Position numbers and translations under genes: made by a program. DNA of 9,543 nt, taken from contig CAZCBJ010000155.1 of assembly GCA_964496705.1 (NCBI GenBank), forward strand, positions 1 through 9,543. The letters run 5' to 3'. The notes beneath the pieces are model-generated. The model ran no database searches and was not told where the DNA came from. It worked only from the letters and a program-made list of their open reading frames with translations. This DNA is from CAZCBJ01 sp964496705. GTDB taxonomy: Bacteria; Chloroflexota; Anaerolineae; Anaerolineales; Anaerolineaceae. How positions within the stretch are numbered: position 1 is the first letter of the stretch; every line of letters begins with the position of its first letter. This document shows, in pieces, positions 1-6,170 of the stretch.

Positions 1-100
1 GGGTGAGCGCGGGGGTGGGGGTAGCCTGTGGCGTTGCAGGGGCGCAGGCGGTTAAGAGCAGGAGTATTAAACTGGCAAGACGCCGGATACTGCCTTTCAT
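1..100 (-). CDS. Lipoprotein, N-terminal part only (runs off the left edge)
   Basis: The reverse strand carries an ATG at 100-98 with AAGGA at 110-106, five bases upstream. The 33 visible codons encode a textbook lipoprotein signal peptide: Lys/Arg at residues 2-7, a Leu/Ile-rich core at about 8-16, and the lipobox Leu-Thr-Ala-Cys with the lipid-accepting Cys at residue 19. Ala, Pro and Thr dominate what follows, the kind of spacer that tethers an exported domain to the membrane. The functional domain lies outside the window, so its role cannot be named. The gene starts 56 bases after the maf stop on the same strand and is probably co-transcribed with it. The opposite-strand reading is open here but has no recognisable motifs. 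The lipoprotein call is firm; the function is unknown. Confidence 0.8.
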   Translation of the reverse strand, partial: MKGSIRRLASLILLLLTACAPATPQATPTPALT

Positions 101-156
101 GAATGTCCTTTCATTCACACATCTGTTGATCACTGGTAAAGGTCGCTCGCATGACT

Positions 157-816
157 CTAGTATATACCCGCCCAAATCGGGCAAGCATATTCCAGGTTCG
201 CCTGGCAGACAGCCGGGATATCGACCCGAGGCCAGAAGCCCAGCCGGCGCATGCCTTTGGCGAGATGGCACAGAGGAAGCCCCATCACACAGGCAAAACA
301 TTGGCGAAAATTTTCGACCGGGCGAAAGATGCGATGCTGAATGGCATATGCGCCGGCTTTGTCCAGCGGGTCGCCGCTTTCAATGTAAATATCAATTTCT
401 TTGTCGCTGTAGAACCGCATGCTGACATCTGCCTGGCACACCTCGAGCGCGGTTTGTTGGGAGGCGAAGTCATACAACGCCAGGGCAGTCATCACCTGGT
501 GAGTGCGGCCACGCAACTGTTGCAGCATGCTGCGCGCCTGGAGGGCATCCGCGGGCTTGCCCATCAGTTCGCCTCCATCCACCACGACGGTATCAGCCGC
601 CAGAATCACCCGATTGCCGGGAGCATGCTCACGAGCGGCGCACATTTTGTCCAGTGCCAGGCGCTGCACATAGCTGGATGGGTCTTCTTCGGGATGCGGG
701 CTTTCATCCACATCTGAAGGCTGGCAGGTGAACGGCCAACCGGTCCATGAAAGCATTTCTCGGCGACGGGGTGAATTGGATGCCAGGATGATGGCAACGG
801 ATGAATCGCGATTCAG
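157..816 (-). CDS. maf: Maf family nucleoside triphosphate pyrophosphatase
   Basis: Maf enzymes hydrolyse non-canonical or pyrimidine nucleoside triphosphates to the monophosphate and pyrophosphate in the cytoplasm. The protein shows the family motifs in order. Numbered from the CTG at 816, these are the nucleotide-binding Ala-Ser-Asn-Ser-Pro-Arg-Arg at 12-18, Asp-Val-Asp-Glu at 35-38, Ala-Asp-Thr-Val-Val with the likely catalytic Asp75, Gly-Lys-Pro with Lys87, and Asp-Lys-Ala-Gly-Ala-Tyr-Ala-Ile-Gln at 152-160. The last motif resembles the YhdE-like dTTP/UTP branch. The start is uncertain: the first ATG (756-754) would cut off the first motif, a stop lies at 822-820, and CTG 816 is the only near-standard start between stop and motif. 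A GAAGG abuts that CTG, too close for a normal ribosome binding site. After the usual family end (Gly-Leu-Pro-Leu-Cys, about 179-183) there are some 36 more residues with two Cys. The family call is secure. Confidence 0.93.
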   Translation of the reverse strand: MNRDSSVAIILASNSPRRREMLSWTGWPFTCQPSDVDESPHPEEDPSSYVQRLALDKMCAAREHAPGNRVILAADTVVVDGGELMGKPADALQARSMLQQLRGRTHQVMTALALYDFASQQTALEVCQADVSMRFYSDKEIDIYIESGDPLDKAGAYAIQHRIFRPVENFRQCFACVMGLPLCHLAKGMRRLGFWPRVDIPAVCQANLEYACPIWAGIY

Positions 817-882
817 CCTTCAGTGGCTGGTCAGGATGCTTGCAGCTTTTCTGTTTATTCGGTTAATAAGGGTGGAGCATTG

Positions 883-888
883 TATAAT
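883..888 (+). promoter_or_regulatory. Probable -10 element upstream of the lipoprotein gene
   Basis: A perfect TATAAT, directly preceded by TG, lies 60 bases before the ATG at 949. No good -35 hexamer sits 16-18 bases upstream; the best positions (about 858-866) match poorly. A TTGACT at 892-897 could be the -35 of a second start, but no good -10 follows at the right distance. The region 817-948 is the divergent spacer between maf and this gene and is AT-rich compared with both. The reverse strand shows only weak promoter-like matches for maf, for example TTGAGT at 937-932. Confidence 0.5.
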
Positions 889-936
889 AGATTGACTTCC
901 CATAGTGATTTTATTATTTATTGGGGTGCTGTACTC

Positions 937-942
937 AAGGAG
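937..942 (+). promoter_or_regulatory. Ribosome binding site that fixes the lipoprotein start
   Basis: AAGGAG lies six bases before the ATG at 949. It decides in favour of this start over the open upstream reading from 823, which has no such site and would bury the signal peptide inside the protein. Confidence 0.85.
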
Positions 943-948
943 AATACC

Positions 949-1983
949 ATGTTAAAACGTGTTTTACCCGTTATCGCGGTTTTTACACTGGTTGTTCTGG
1001 CCTGTAATGCGCCCGGCAGTCAACCTGCGGCACCGGCGGTGATTCCGACCGTTGATCAGAGCGGGCAACAAACGCAGATGGCTTTAGACCTGAAGGCGAC
1101 CCTGCTTGCGGTGCAGGCCTCCACGTTGGAAGCGCAGGAAAATCAGGCTCGAGACGATGAGCCGGATGCCACACAACCAGCAGCGCAGGATTTACCCACC
1201 TATACTCCTTATCCAACTTACACACAGCCGCCGGAAGACACACCTGAACCCGAAGCCACCCCCACTCAGGACATGCAGGCGCGCATCAAGGCCGCCAATG
1301 TGTTGGTATTCGAGGATGTACGCGGGTATTACAGCCTGAACCCGTTGGTCAGCCAGGCGGTGAAGAATATGAATTTTAGCGGAGGCAAGGTGGTCAATGT
1401 TGGCGACGCGGTGGGTGATCTGATGGGAGAATTGAATTCACCCACTCGCTGGGACCTGATCATCATCTCGTCTGAGGTGCGCACGGGTGTGCGTGGAGAA
1501 TTCTGGGACATGGTCAGCAGCCAGGTGAACAAGGACGTCGCCTTGATTGCCGAAGTGTGGTACGTGGATGATACCTACTTTGATAAGCTGGATGATTTGA
1601 TGGGCAAATGCGGAATTGCCCTGCAGCGTGAATGGGCGCGCCCTACAAATTACAGCACGTTGGATTATTCCATTTATTGGCTGCAGCCTGACCATCCCCT
1701 GTTCTCGATTAAGAACATCGTAGGTCCGCTGGTCACTCCGACAATTTACTGGATGAATGATGCAGGTGATTTGATCAAATTGGGGCCGGGTGGGGATGCC
1801 CAGCTGCTGGCTGGCACACAACCCAGTGCGCCGTCTTCCTATGGCGTGCTCGCCACCTGTCTGGAGGGACGCATGGTGTTCCAGACGTTCGCCACGCACG
1901 ATTACCGCGATTCGCAGACGGTGCCGTTGTGGGAAAATTACATCGTCTATACACTCACCAATCATTTCAAGAAGGTTCCATAA
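949..1983 (+). CDS. Conserved-looking lipoprotein of unknown function
   Basis: This 344-residue exported protein has Lys3/Arg4, a hydrophobic core, and the lipobox Val-Leu-Ala-Cys with Cys19 as lipid anchor. Residues about 36-70 are Gln/Leu/Ala-rich and probably helical, perhaps a coiled coil. Residues about 72-108 form a Thr/Pro/Glu spacer. From about 115 to the end lies a compact domain. It begins with a beta strand (Asn-Val-Leu-Val-Phe), continues with a second hydrophobic strand near 168-173 (Trp-Asp-Leu-Ile-Ile-Ile-Ser-Ser-Glu), and ends with strands around 299-315 that include Ala-Thr-Cys-Leu-Glu-Gly-Arg. The alternating alpha/beta pattern suggests a flavodoxin-like or class I glutamine amidotransferase-like (ThuA-type) fold. 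I see no Cys-His-Glu triad with confidence, so activity is not claimed. The gene appears monocistronic and diverges from maf. Confidence 0.85.
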   Translation: MLKRVLPVIAVFTLVVLACNAPGSQPAAPAVIPTVDQSGQQTQMALDLKATLLAVQASTLEAQENQARDDEPDATQPAAQDLPTYTPYPTYTQPPEDTPEPEATPTQDMQARIKAANVLVFEDVRGYYSLNPLVSQAVKNMNFSGGKVVNVGDAVGDLMGELNSPTRWDLIIISSEVRTGVRGEFWDMVSSQVNKDVALIAEVWYVDDTYFDKLDDLMGKCGIALQREWARPTNYSTLDYSIYWLQPDHPLFSIKNIVGPLVTPTIYWMNDAGDLIKLGPGGDAQLLAGTQPSAPSSYGVLATCLEGRMVFQTFATHDYRDSQTVPLWENYIVYTLTNHFKKVP

Positions 1984-2044
1984 GTTTTATCGGCAATTTG
2001 TCTGTTTTTTGTCAGAACATTGTAGGCTGGCGGTGGTTTTCTTG

Positions 2045-2060
2045 AGCCCAAAAATGGGCT
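2045..2060 (+). other. Small inverted repeat after the lipoprotein gene
   Basis: A perfect 6-base stem (AGCCCA / TGGGCT) closes a four-A loop. It lies 62 bases after the lipoprotein stop and ends only 18 bases before the ATG of the broken NTPase gene. No T run follows on either strand, so it is at best a weak terminator or a leader hairpin of the next gene. Confidence 0.35.
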
Positions 2061-2070
2061 AATATGGAAG

Positions 2071-2077
2071 GGAGGAG
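2071..2077 (+). promoter_or_regulatory. Purine-rich ribosome binding site of the broken NTPase gene
   Basis: GGAGGAG precedes the ATG at 2079. The spacing is tight (one base after the full run, three after GGAGG), but the match is strong. It supports 2079 as the original start of a gene that is now frameshifted. Confidence 0.5.
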
Positions 2078-2078
2078 T

Positions 2079-2260
2079 ATGCCCGTCTTGACATTTCCCG
2101 ATTCTGTTACCCTGGAACGCGATTTTTTACGGAAGAAAGGCTGACCTGGCAAAAGTTGAACGCTTGCTGCTGGGTGGCAGTCGGGTGCCCTTTGTCATTT
2201 TGGGCGAACGGCGGGTGGGGAAAACCTCTTTCCAGACGGTCAGTATAGGGCGGTTGGTGA
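2079..2260 (+). pseudogene. P-loop NTPase, 5' fragment with a frameshift
   Basis: The reading frame from ATG 2079 runs 21 codons and stops at TGA 2142-2144. In the next frame, from about 2126, the sequence reads Phe-Tyr-Gly-Arg-Lys-Ala-Asp-Leu and then a hydrophobic strand and a clear Walker A, Gly-Glu-Arg-Arg-Val-Gly-Lys-Thr-Ser (about 2203-2229). This is the layout of AAA/STAND-type ATPases, in which a Tyr-Gly-Arg-x-x-Asp/Glu-Leu helix precedes the P-loop. Removing one T from the six-T run at 2123-2128 joins the two parts into one protein. The Walker B motif and everything else are missing, because around 2230-2270 the sequence turns into an ABC permease in another frame. The end coordinate is approximate. 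It is a gene remnant or an assembly artefact, and its original role is unknown. Confidence 0.75.
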
Positions 2261-2947
2261 ACCGCGCGGAGCGGAAAATTGTGCCGCGTGGTTGGAATCT
2301 TTCAGATGGGCGGGATGGTCATCCCGCCATTTGTCTATTCCAGTCACGAATCAGTGGAACGCATGGCTGGAGAGGTGGGCAAGGGACAGAGTTTTCGCAT
2401 CCTGCTGGATAACCAGGATCCCAAGCTGGAGGCGCAGGTGATGGCGGAGTTGGAACAAAATTTCAAGCGCACGGGCATTCGCGTAGCAGGTATGTTGTCG
2501 GGCAGCCTGATGCGCACGCAACAATCCAGCTCGATCAACATCTTGATCTATTCACTGCTGGTGATGGCTGTGTTGATCGCGCTGGTGGGGGGCATAGGAC
2601 TGATGGGCACGATGATCTTGAATGTTCTGGAACGCAGCAAAGAAATCAGCGTGATGCGCTCGATTGGCGCGCGCAACGGCGATATTTTTGGCATGGTGAT
2701 CGCGGAAGGCATTATGATTGGCCTGATCTCATGGGGGTTGGGCACGCTGGCCTCGATCCCGATCGGCAATTTTCTAAGCCAGGTAACCGGGCAGGCGTTC
2801 CTGCGCTCGACGTTGATATTCCAATTTGCGCCAGTGGGTTTTGCGCTTTGGGCAATTGTTGTAGCGATTCTTTCTCTGCTTGCCAGTTTTATCCCGGCTT
2901 TAAACGCTGTGCGCCTGACCGTGCGCGACGTGTTGGCTTACGAATAG
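2261..2947 (+). pseudogene. ABC transporter permease, C-terminal half (MacB/FtsX type)
   Basis: The frame opens after a TGA at 2258-2260. It encodes the end of a periplasmic domain (Arg-Val-Val-Gly-Ile-Phe-Gln-Met-Gly-Gly near 2285-2314), then the typical FtsX-like core: a first membrane helix (about 2546-2620), a cytoplasmic loop with Glu-Arg-Ser-Lys-Glu-Ile-Ser and Arg-Ser-Ile-Gly-Ala, and two further helices (about 2690-2770 and 2819-2900), ending at TAG 2945-2947. Full-length family members are about 400 residues, with an N-terminal helix and most of a periplasmic domain that are absent here. Possible internal starts (TTG 2279, GTG 2288, ATG 2306) have no good ribosome binding site. No partner ATPase gene is present. 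These permeases normally work with an ATP-binding subunit in export or envelope processes; this copy should be non-functional. Confidence 0.8.
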
Positions 2948-2961
2948 GCGCGTTCTTCTCC

Positions 2962-2987
2962 AACAGGCGGCAGTGCAGCCGCCTGTT
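2962..2987 (+). terminator. GC-rich hairpin, probable terminator
   Basis: A perfect 10-base stem (AACAGGCGGC / GCCGCCTGTT) with a six-base loop lies 15 bases after the permease stop and before the kinase promoter region. No T tract follows on either strand, so it is not a canonical intrinsic terminator. Its position between two transcription units fits a termination or mRNA 3'-end role. Confidence 0.55.
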
Positions 2988-2999
2988 CGTGGTTAACTA

Positions 3000-3007
3000 T
3001 GTATAAT
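3000..3007 (+). promoter_or_regulatory. Probable -10 element upstream of the kinase gene
   Basis: TGTATAAT, the same eight bases as at 881-888, ends 47 bases before the kinase ATG at 3055. A convincing -35 is again missing; the expected position falls in the 3' arm of the hairpin at 2978-2987. Confidence 0.45.
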
Positions 3008-3054
3008 TCAGTTGTATTTATGCCTGTTTTTAAGCCGCCCGGGAGGTTATGTAG

Positions 3055-5259
3055 ATGGAAATTGTCCCCGAAACCGTTCTCCGTGACCGCTATCGCATCA
3101 TTCGCCAGTTGGGTCAGGGCGGCATGGGCGCAGTTTACCTGGCCTATGACATCTCCCTCGAACATGCGGTAGCAGTCAAGATGAATCGCAACCGATCCAA
3201 TGAAGCCTCAACCCAGTTCCTGAAGGAAGCGCGTCTGCTGGCTTCGTTGCGGCATCCCAACCTGCCGCGGGTGATTGATTATTTTATCCTCGATCAGGAT
3301 CAATTCCTGGTGATGGACTACGTTGCCGGAGATGATCTGGGCAAGCGTATGGAGAATGAGGGACCGCAACCGGTGGAGTTGGTGGTTAAATGGGCCAATG
3401 AGCTGGGCAGCGCGCTCAACTACCTGCACAGTCAGACTCCCCCCGTCATCCACCGTGACATTAAACCCTCCAACATCAAGTTGACTGAGGAGGGCGAGGT
3501 GATTTTGGTGGATTTTGGCATTGCCAAAGCAGCAGATACCTCGCAAATGACAGCCGCCGGAGCGTTTGGTTATACACCCGGTTATGCCCCGCCGGAGCAG
3601 TACGGCTCTGCGCGCACCGGGCCATTCTCCGATCAGTATGCTTTTGCTGCGACGCTCTATGCGTTATTGACCGGTCAGCGCCCGGTAGACAGCGTACAGC
3701 GCGCCTTGGGCGAGGCGGTGCTTTCACCGATGAACCTGCTCAACCCGGCAGTGCCAGGCCACGTGCAGGCGGCTGTTGAGCGCGCCATGTCCTCACGCCC
3801 CGATGAGCGGTTCGCCAGCGTGGTAGATTTTGTACATGCATTGAATGAGCCGACGGTGATGTCCGGCACCCGCCCGATGGCGGATCCAACTTTACGCGCA
3901 CAGCCAACCGTGCAATCTGCGCCACAAGATGCAACCGTCGTCTCAGCGAGGCTGTTTGCACCTCCTATGCCCGCGCCGGCTGTTTCCGCGGCGCCCAAAA
4001 AAGGCATGCCGGTGTGGGTTTGGCTTCTGGCGGGTGCGGCGGTGATGTTGATTGGTCTATTGGTCGTTGCCAGTGGCGCGGGCTGGTTTTGGATGCAAAA
4101 CAACGCGCGGCAGACGCAGACTGCGGCAGCCTTGGCGGTCGTTGCGGCGCAAGCCACGCCCACTTCTCAAGTGGACACGCCGCTGCCGCCGTCAGTCAGT
4201 GATACGCCCGAACCCAGCCCGACAACGCTTCCACCCACCGATACGCTGGAACCATTGCCTGCGCCCAGCGATACACCCGCTCCAACCCAGACGCCCCAGC
4301 CGGTGAAACTGGGCGGCGGACGGGCGTTGGCTTTTATCAGCGACCGGGCGGATGGGAAAACCTCACAGGTGTGGAGCATGCAGGTTCACCGCGATAAAAA
4401 CGGCAATCCTGTGGCAGGAGAACTGGCTCAGTTGACCTTCGATGAAAGCAGCAAGCTCCAATTGGCCTGGTCGCCGGACGGAAACCGGCTGCTTTACGTG
4501 GCAGCGGGGAGCGACACCGCCAACGGTTTGGAGATTTTTATTTTGGATTTCAGCACTCCAGGCGCCGCGCCGGTCAACCTTAGCCAACGCAAGGGCGATG
4601 ACACTGATCCAGCCTGGTCGCCGGACGGCAGATTGATTGCCTTCACCGGTCGCAAAGCGGACGGTATCCCGCAGGTATATATGATGAATGCTGACGGCAG
4701 CGGAACGGTAAGGGTCAGTTGTGAATATGAGGAAGGCTGCCCTGCCTGGCGGACGCGTGAATGGCTGATGTATGTCATCGCTGTGGCCGGCAATCATTAT
4801 CTCTATTTGCGCAATGAGGTCAATGGTGCGGTTCCCACCCCAAAATCCTACCTGACCCCCATTTGCCCAACACCCGAAGCCTACGGAGTGCCAGTCCCGT
4901 ATGACGCAGGTGAAATTTTCGGGCGTTTTGGACAGGTCGCCGATCCGGTAATTTCGCCTGACGGCAGCAGCATCGCTTATGTGCGCGTTGAAGGCGGGTA
5001 TCAGCGTTCTGAAGATGTGCCCAAGCGGCGCACGCGAATCTTTGTGGCGGACTGGAATGCGCGCGGAGCGGAGACCACTCAGTTGACCGACACTTTCAAG
5101 GACCGCGAACCTGCCTGGGCGCCAGACGGTCAATGGATTGCCTTTACTTCAGAGCGCGACGGCGATATGGAAATTTACATCATGACCAATACCGGCTTGC
5201 TGCAGACCAACCTGAGCAGTCATGCCGGGCGTGATTTCTCTCCGGTCTGGCAGCCTTAA
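3055..5259 (+). CDS. Transmembrane Ser/Thr protein kinase with an external PD40/TolB-like beta-propeller
   Basis: This 734-residue Hanks-type kinase should phosphorylate Ser/Thr on unknown targets in response to an outside signal. The kinase domain spans about 13-265: Gly-rich loop 20-25 (Gly-Gln-Gly-Gly-Met-Gly), ATP-binding Lys42 in Val-Ala-Val-Lys, Glu58 of helix C, His-Arg-Asp at 133-135 with catalytic Asp135, Asp-Phe-Gly at 153-155, and Ala-Pro-Pro-Glu at 178-181. All key residues are present, so it should be active. A juxtamembrane stretch (266-318) leads to one membrane helix (about 320-346), then a Thr/Pro spacer (about 360-415). The outer part carries PD40/WD40-like repeats, with Ser/Ala-Pro-Asp-Gly turns near 472, 521, 633 and 688 and a degenerate unit between the second and third. 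The start is supported by GGAGG at 3042-3046, eight bases before the ATG. It appears to be transcribed alone. Confidence 0.95.
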   Translation: MEIVPETVLRDRYRIIRQLGQGGMGAVYLAYDISLEHAVAVKMNRNRSNEASTQFLKEARLLASLRHPNLPRVIDYFILDQDQFLVMDYVAGDDLGKRMENEGPQPVELVVKWANELGSALNYLHSQTPPVIHRDIKPSNIKLTEEGEVILVDFGIAKAADTSQMTAAGAFGYTPGYAPPEQYGSARTGPFSDQYAFAATLYALLTGQRPVDSVQRALGEAVLSPMNLLNPAVPGHVQAAVERAMSSRPDERFASVVDFVHALNEPTVMSGTRPMADPTLRAQPTVQSAPQDATVVSARLFAPPMPAPAVSAAPKKGMPVWVWLLAGAAVMLIGLLVVASGAGWFWMQNNARQTQTAAALAVVAAQATPTSQVDTPLPPSVSDTPEPSPTTLPPTDTLEPLPAPSDTPAPTQTPQPVKLGGGRALAFISDRADGKTSQVWSMQVHRDKNGNPVAGELAQLTFDESSKLQLAWSPDGNRLLYVAAGSDTANGLEIFILDFSTPGAAPVNLSQRKGDDTDPAWSPDGRLIAFTGRKADGIPQVYMMNADGSGTVRVSCEYEEGCPAWRTREWLMYVIAVAGNHYLYLRNEVNGAVPTPKSYLTPICPTPEAYGVPVPYDAGEIFGRFGQVADPVISPDGSSIAYVRVEGGYQRSEDVPKRRTRIFVADWNARGAETTQLTDTFKDREPAWAPDGQWIAFTSERDGDMEIYIMTNTGLLQTNLSSHAGRDFSPVWQP

Positions 5260-5306
5260 GAATAGGTGTCAGGAGAGAATAATTTTAATAATATGATCAT
5301 TTACAC

Positions 5307-5335
5307 GTGACAAAGCTGCCTCAATAGAGTATAAA
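5307..5335 (+). promoter_or_regulatory. Sigma70-type promoter of the respiratory operon
   Basis: GTGACA (5307-5312) and TATAAA (5330-5335) are separated by 17 bases, and each matches the consensus in five of six positions. This is the best promoter in the window. It predicts a transcript start near 5342, about 35 bases before the first ATG at 5377. The -35 partly overlaps the palindrome CACGTG (5304-5309), which might be an operator, but nothing else supports that. Confidence 0.7.
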
Positions 5336-5364
5336 CGGTTGAGTTTTTTATTGGCATTCTTAAT

Positions 5365-5369
5365 GGAGG
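5365..5369 (+). promoter_or_regulatory. Ribosome binding site choosing ATG 5377 over GTG 5371
   Basis: GGAGG lies seven bases before ATG 5377 but only one base before the in-frame GTG at 5371. The ATG is therefore the likely start. Confidence 0.8.
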
Positions 5370-5376
5370 CGTGCGC

Positions 5377-5862
5377 ATGTTGCACATCCTGGTTGGCATC
5401 GGAATCTTGGTCTGCGCGGTGATGGCCATCGTCGCCCGTAGATTGCTGACCTCGGCTTTATGGCTGGCGGGTACCAGTGCGCTGCTGGCGCTGCTGATCT
5501 ATATGCTCGGAGCGCCTGAGATCGCAGTGATTGAGTTGAGCGTGGGCGCCGGTCTGGTGACGGTATTGTTTGTGTTTGCCATCAACATCGCCGGCGAGGA
5601 TGTGTCCACGGTGAAGAGCCTGATCCCCCGCCCGCTGGCTTGGGGGTTGCTGGCAGCGGCGGTGGCGCTGGCGGTATGGATGTTCCTTCCGGGAATCCAC
5701 ACCCCGATGGCTGAAATCAATCCGCGCCCGTTCGCCTTTGTTGTCTGGCGCGATCGGGCAGTGGACGTGTTCCTTCAGGCAGCGTTGATTTTCACTGGAG
5801 TGCTGGGTCTTCTGGGGTTGTTAGCTGAAGGCCAGCCGGACGGTGGAAAGGATCGAGCATGA
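5377..5862 (+). CDS. MbhD/MbhE (DUF4040)-like membrane subunit, related to MrpA C-terminus and NuoJ
   Basis: This is a 161-residue integral membrane protein with about five hydrophobic segments (roughly 3-20, 26-44, 53-73, 84-104, 128-150). Residues 46-67 match the MbhD/DUF4040 signature, Gly-Ala-Pro-Glu-Ile-Ala-Val-Ile-Glu followed by Val-Gly-Ala-Gly-Leu. Glu53 is the membrane carboxylate expected in the ion pathway. The second half, with Trp-Arg-Asp-Arg-x-x-Asp before the last helix, resembles MbhE, or the end of MrpA, where these segments follow the NuoL-like part in one polypeptide. In complex I terms it takes the place of NuoJ. It is the first gene of the operon and overlaps the next by ATGA. 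Its role is inferred: part of the lateral ion channel between the antiporter-like subunits and the rest of the complex. Confidence 0.8.
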   Translation: MLHILVGIGILVCAVMAIVARRLLTSALWLAGTSALLALLIYMLGAPEIAVIELSVGAGLVTVLFVFAINIAGEDVSTVKSLIPRPLAWGLLAAAVALAVWMFLPGIHTPMAEINPRPFAFVVWRDRAVDVFLQAALIFTGVLGLLGLLAEGQPDGGKDRA

Positions 5863-6170
5863 TCCAATCGCCGCTGGTCATCGTTTTTATCTGCGTATTT
5901 CTGCTGTTCGCCATCGGATTGTATGCGCTGATGGTGATGCGCAATTTGATTAAAGTGGTGATTGGGCTGCAAATCCTGGGCAAGGCCGCCGTGCTGGCGC
6001 TGGTGGCGGCCGGGCACCTGCAGGGGCAGGTCAACACTGGTCAGAGTCTGGCGCTGACCGTGATCGTGGCTGACACAATCGTGGCGGTGATGGGATTGGC
6101 GCTGGCGGTGCAGGTGCGGCGCTTTTTTGGCACACTGGATATTAAAGCTTTGAGCCAGTTGAAAAGATGA
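5859..6170 (+). CDS. NuoK/MrpC/MbhG-like membrane subunit
   Basis: This 103-residue protein has three membrane helices, the usual size and topology of NuoK and of MrpC/MbhG. The family pattern Arg-Asn-Leu-Ile-Lys-x-x-Ile-Gly-Leu is at 28-37, and the third helix follows Gly-Gln-Ser-Leu-Ala-Leu-Thr (61-67), close to the Gln-Ala-Leu-Val-Leu-Thr of MrpC-type proteins. The position of the NuoK helix-2 glutamate (Glu36 in Escherichia coli) is Gln38 here. The helix-3 glutamate (Glu72) is also absent, with Asp72 about one turn away. Lys42 is an added charge in helix 2. These changes place it nearer MrpC/MbhG than true NuoK. The start overlaps the previous gene by ATGA and follows a purine-rich GGAAAGGA. 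The next gene also overlaps by ATGA, so translation is probably coupled. Confidence 0.85.
   Translation: MIQSPLVIVFICVFLLFAIGLYALMVMRNLIKVVIGLQILGKAAVLALVAAGHLQGQVNTGQSLALTVIVADTIVAVMGLALAVQVRRFFGTLDIKALSQLKR

Noticed and set aside
3..717. Long plus-strand open frames opposite maf and the left-edge lipoprotein gene
   Set aside because: They read as low-complexity or motif-free protein and lie antisense to genes with clear family motifs (Maf) or a lipobox.
823..948. Upstream extension of the 949 lipoprotein frame
   Set aside because: It would place about 42 residues before a perfect signal peptide. The AAGGAG at 937-942 and the TATAAT at 883-888 both favour ATG 949.
1438..1965. 175-codon antisense frame in the lipoprotein gene
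   Set aside because: No motif and no convincing ribosome binding site; it mirrors the coding strand.
2164..2412. Treating the P-loop frame as an intact 82-residue gene
   Set aside because: Its TTG start omits the conserved helix before the P-loop, and past about 2260 it is an out-of-frame reading of the permease. It is a gene fragment.
4363..5133. 256-codon open frame antisense to the kinase propeller
   Set aside because: The plus strand encodes repeated propeller motifs throughout. The antisense product shows no recognisable domain, and its length is explained by codon bias.
5304..5309. CACGTG palindrome as a regulator binding site
   Set aside because: A six-base palindrome is too short to be evidence alone. 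It is mentioned only as a neighbour of the -35 element.
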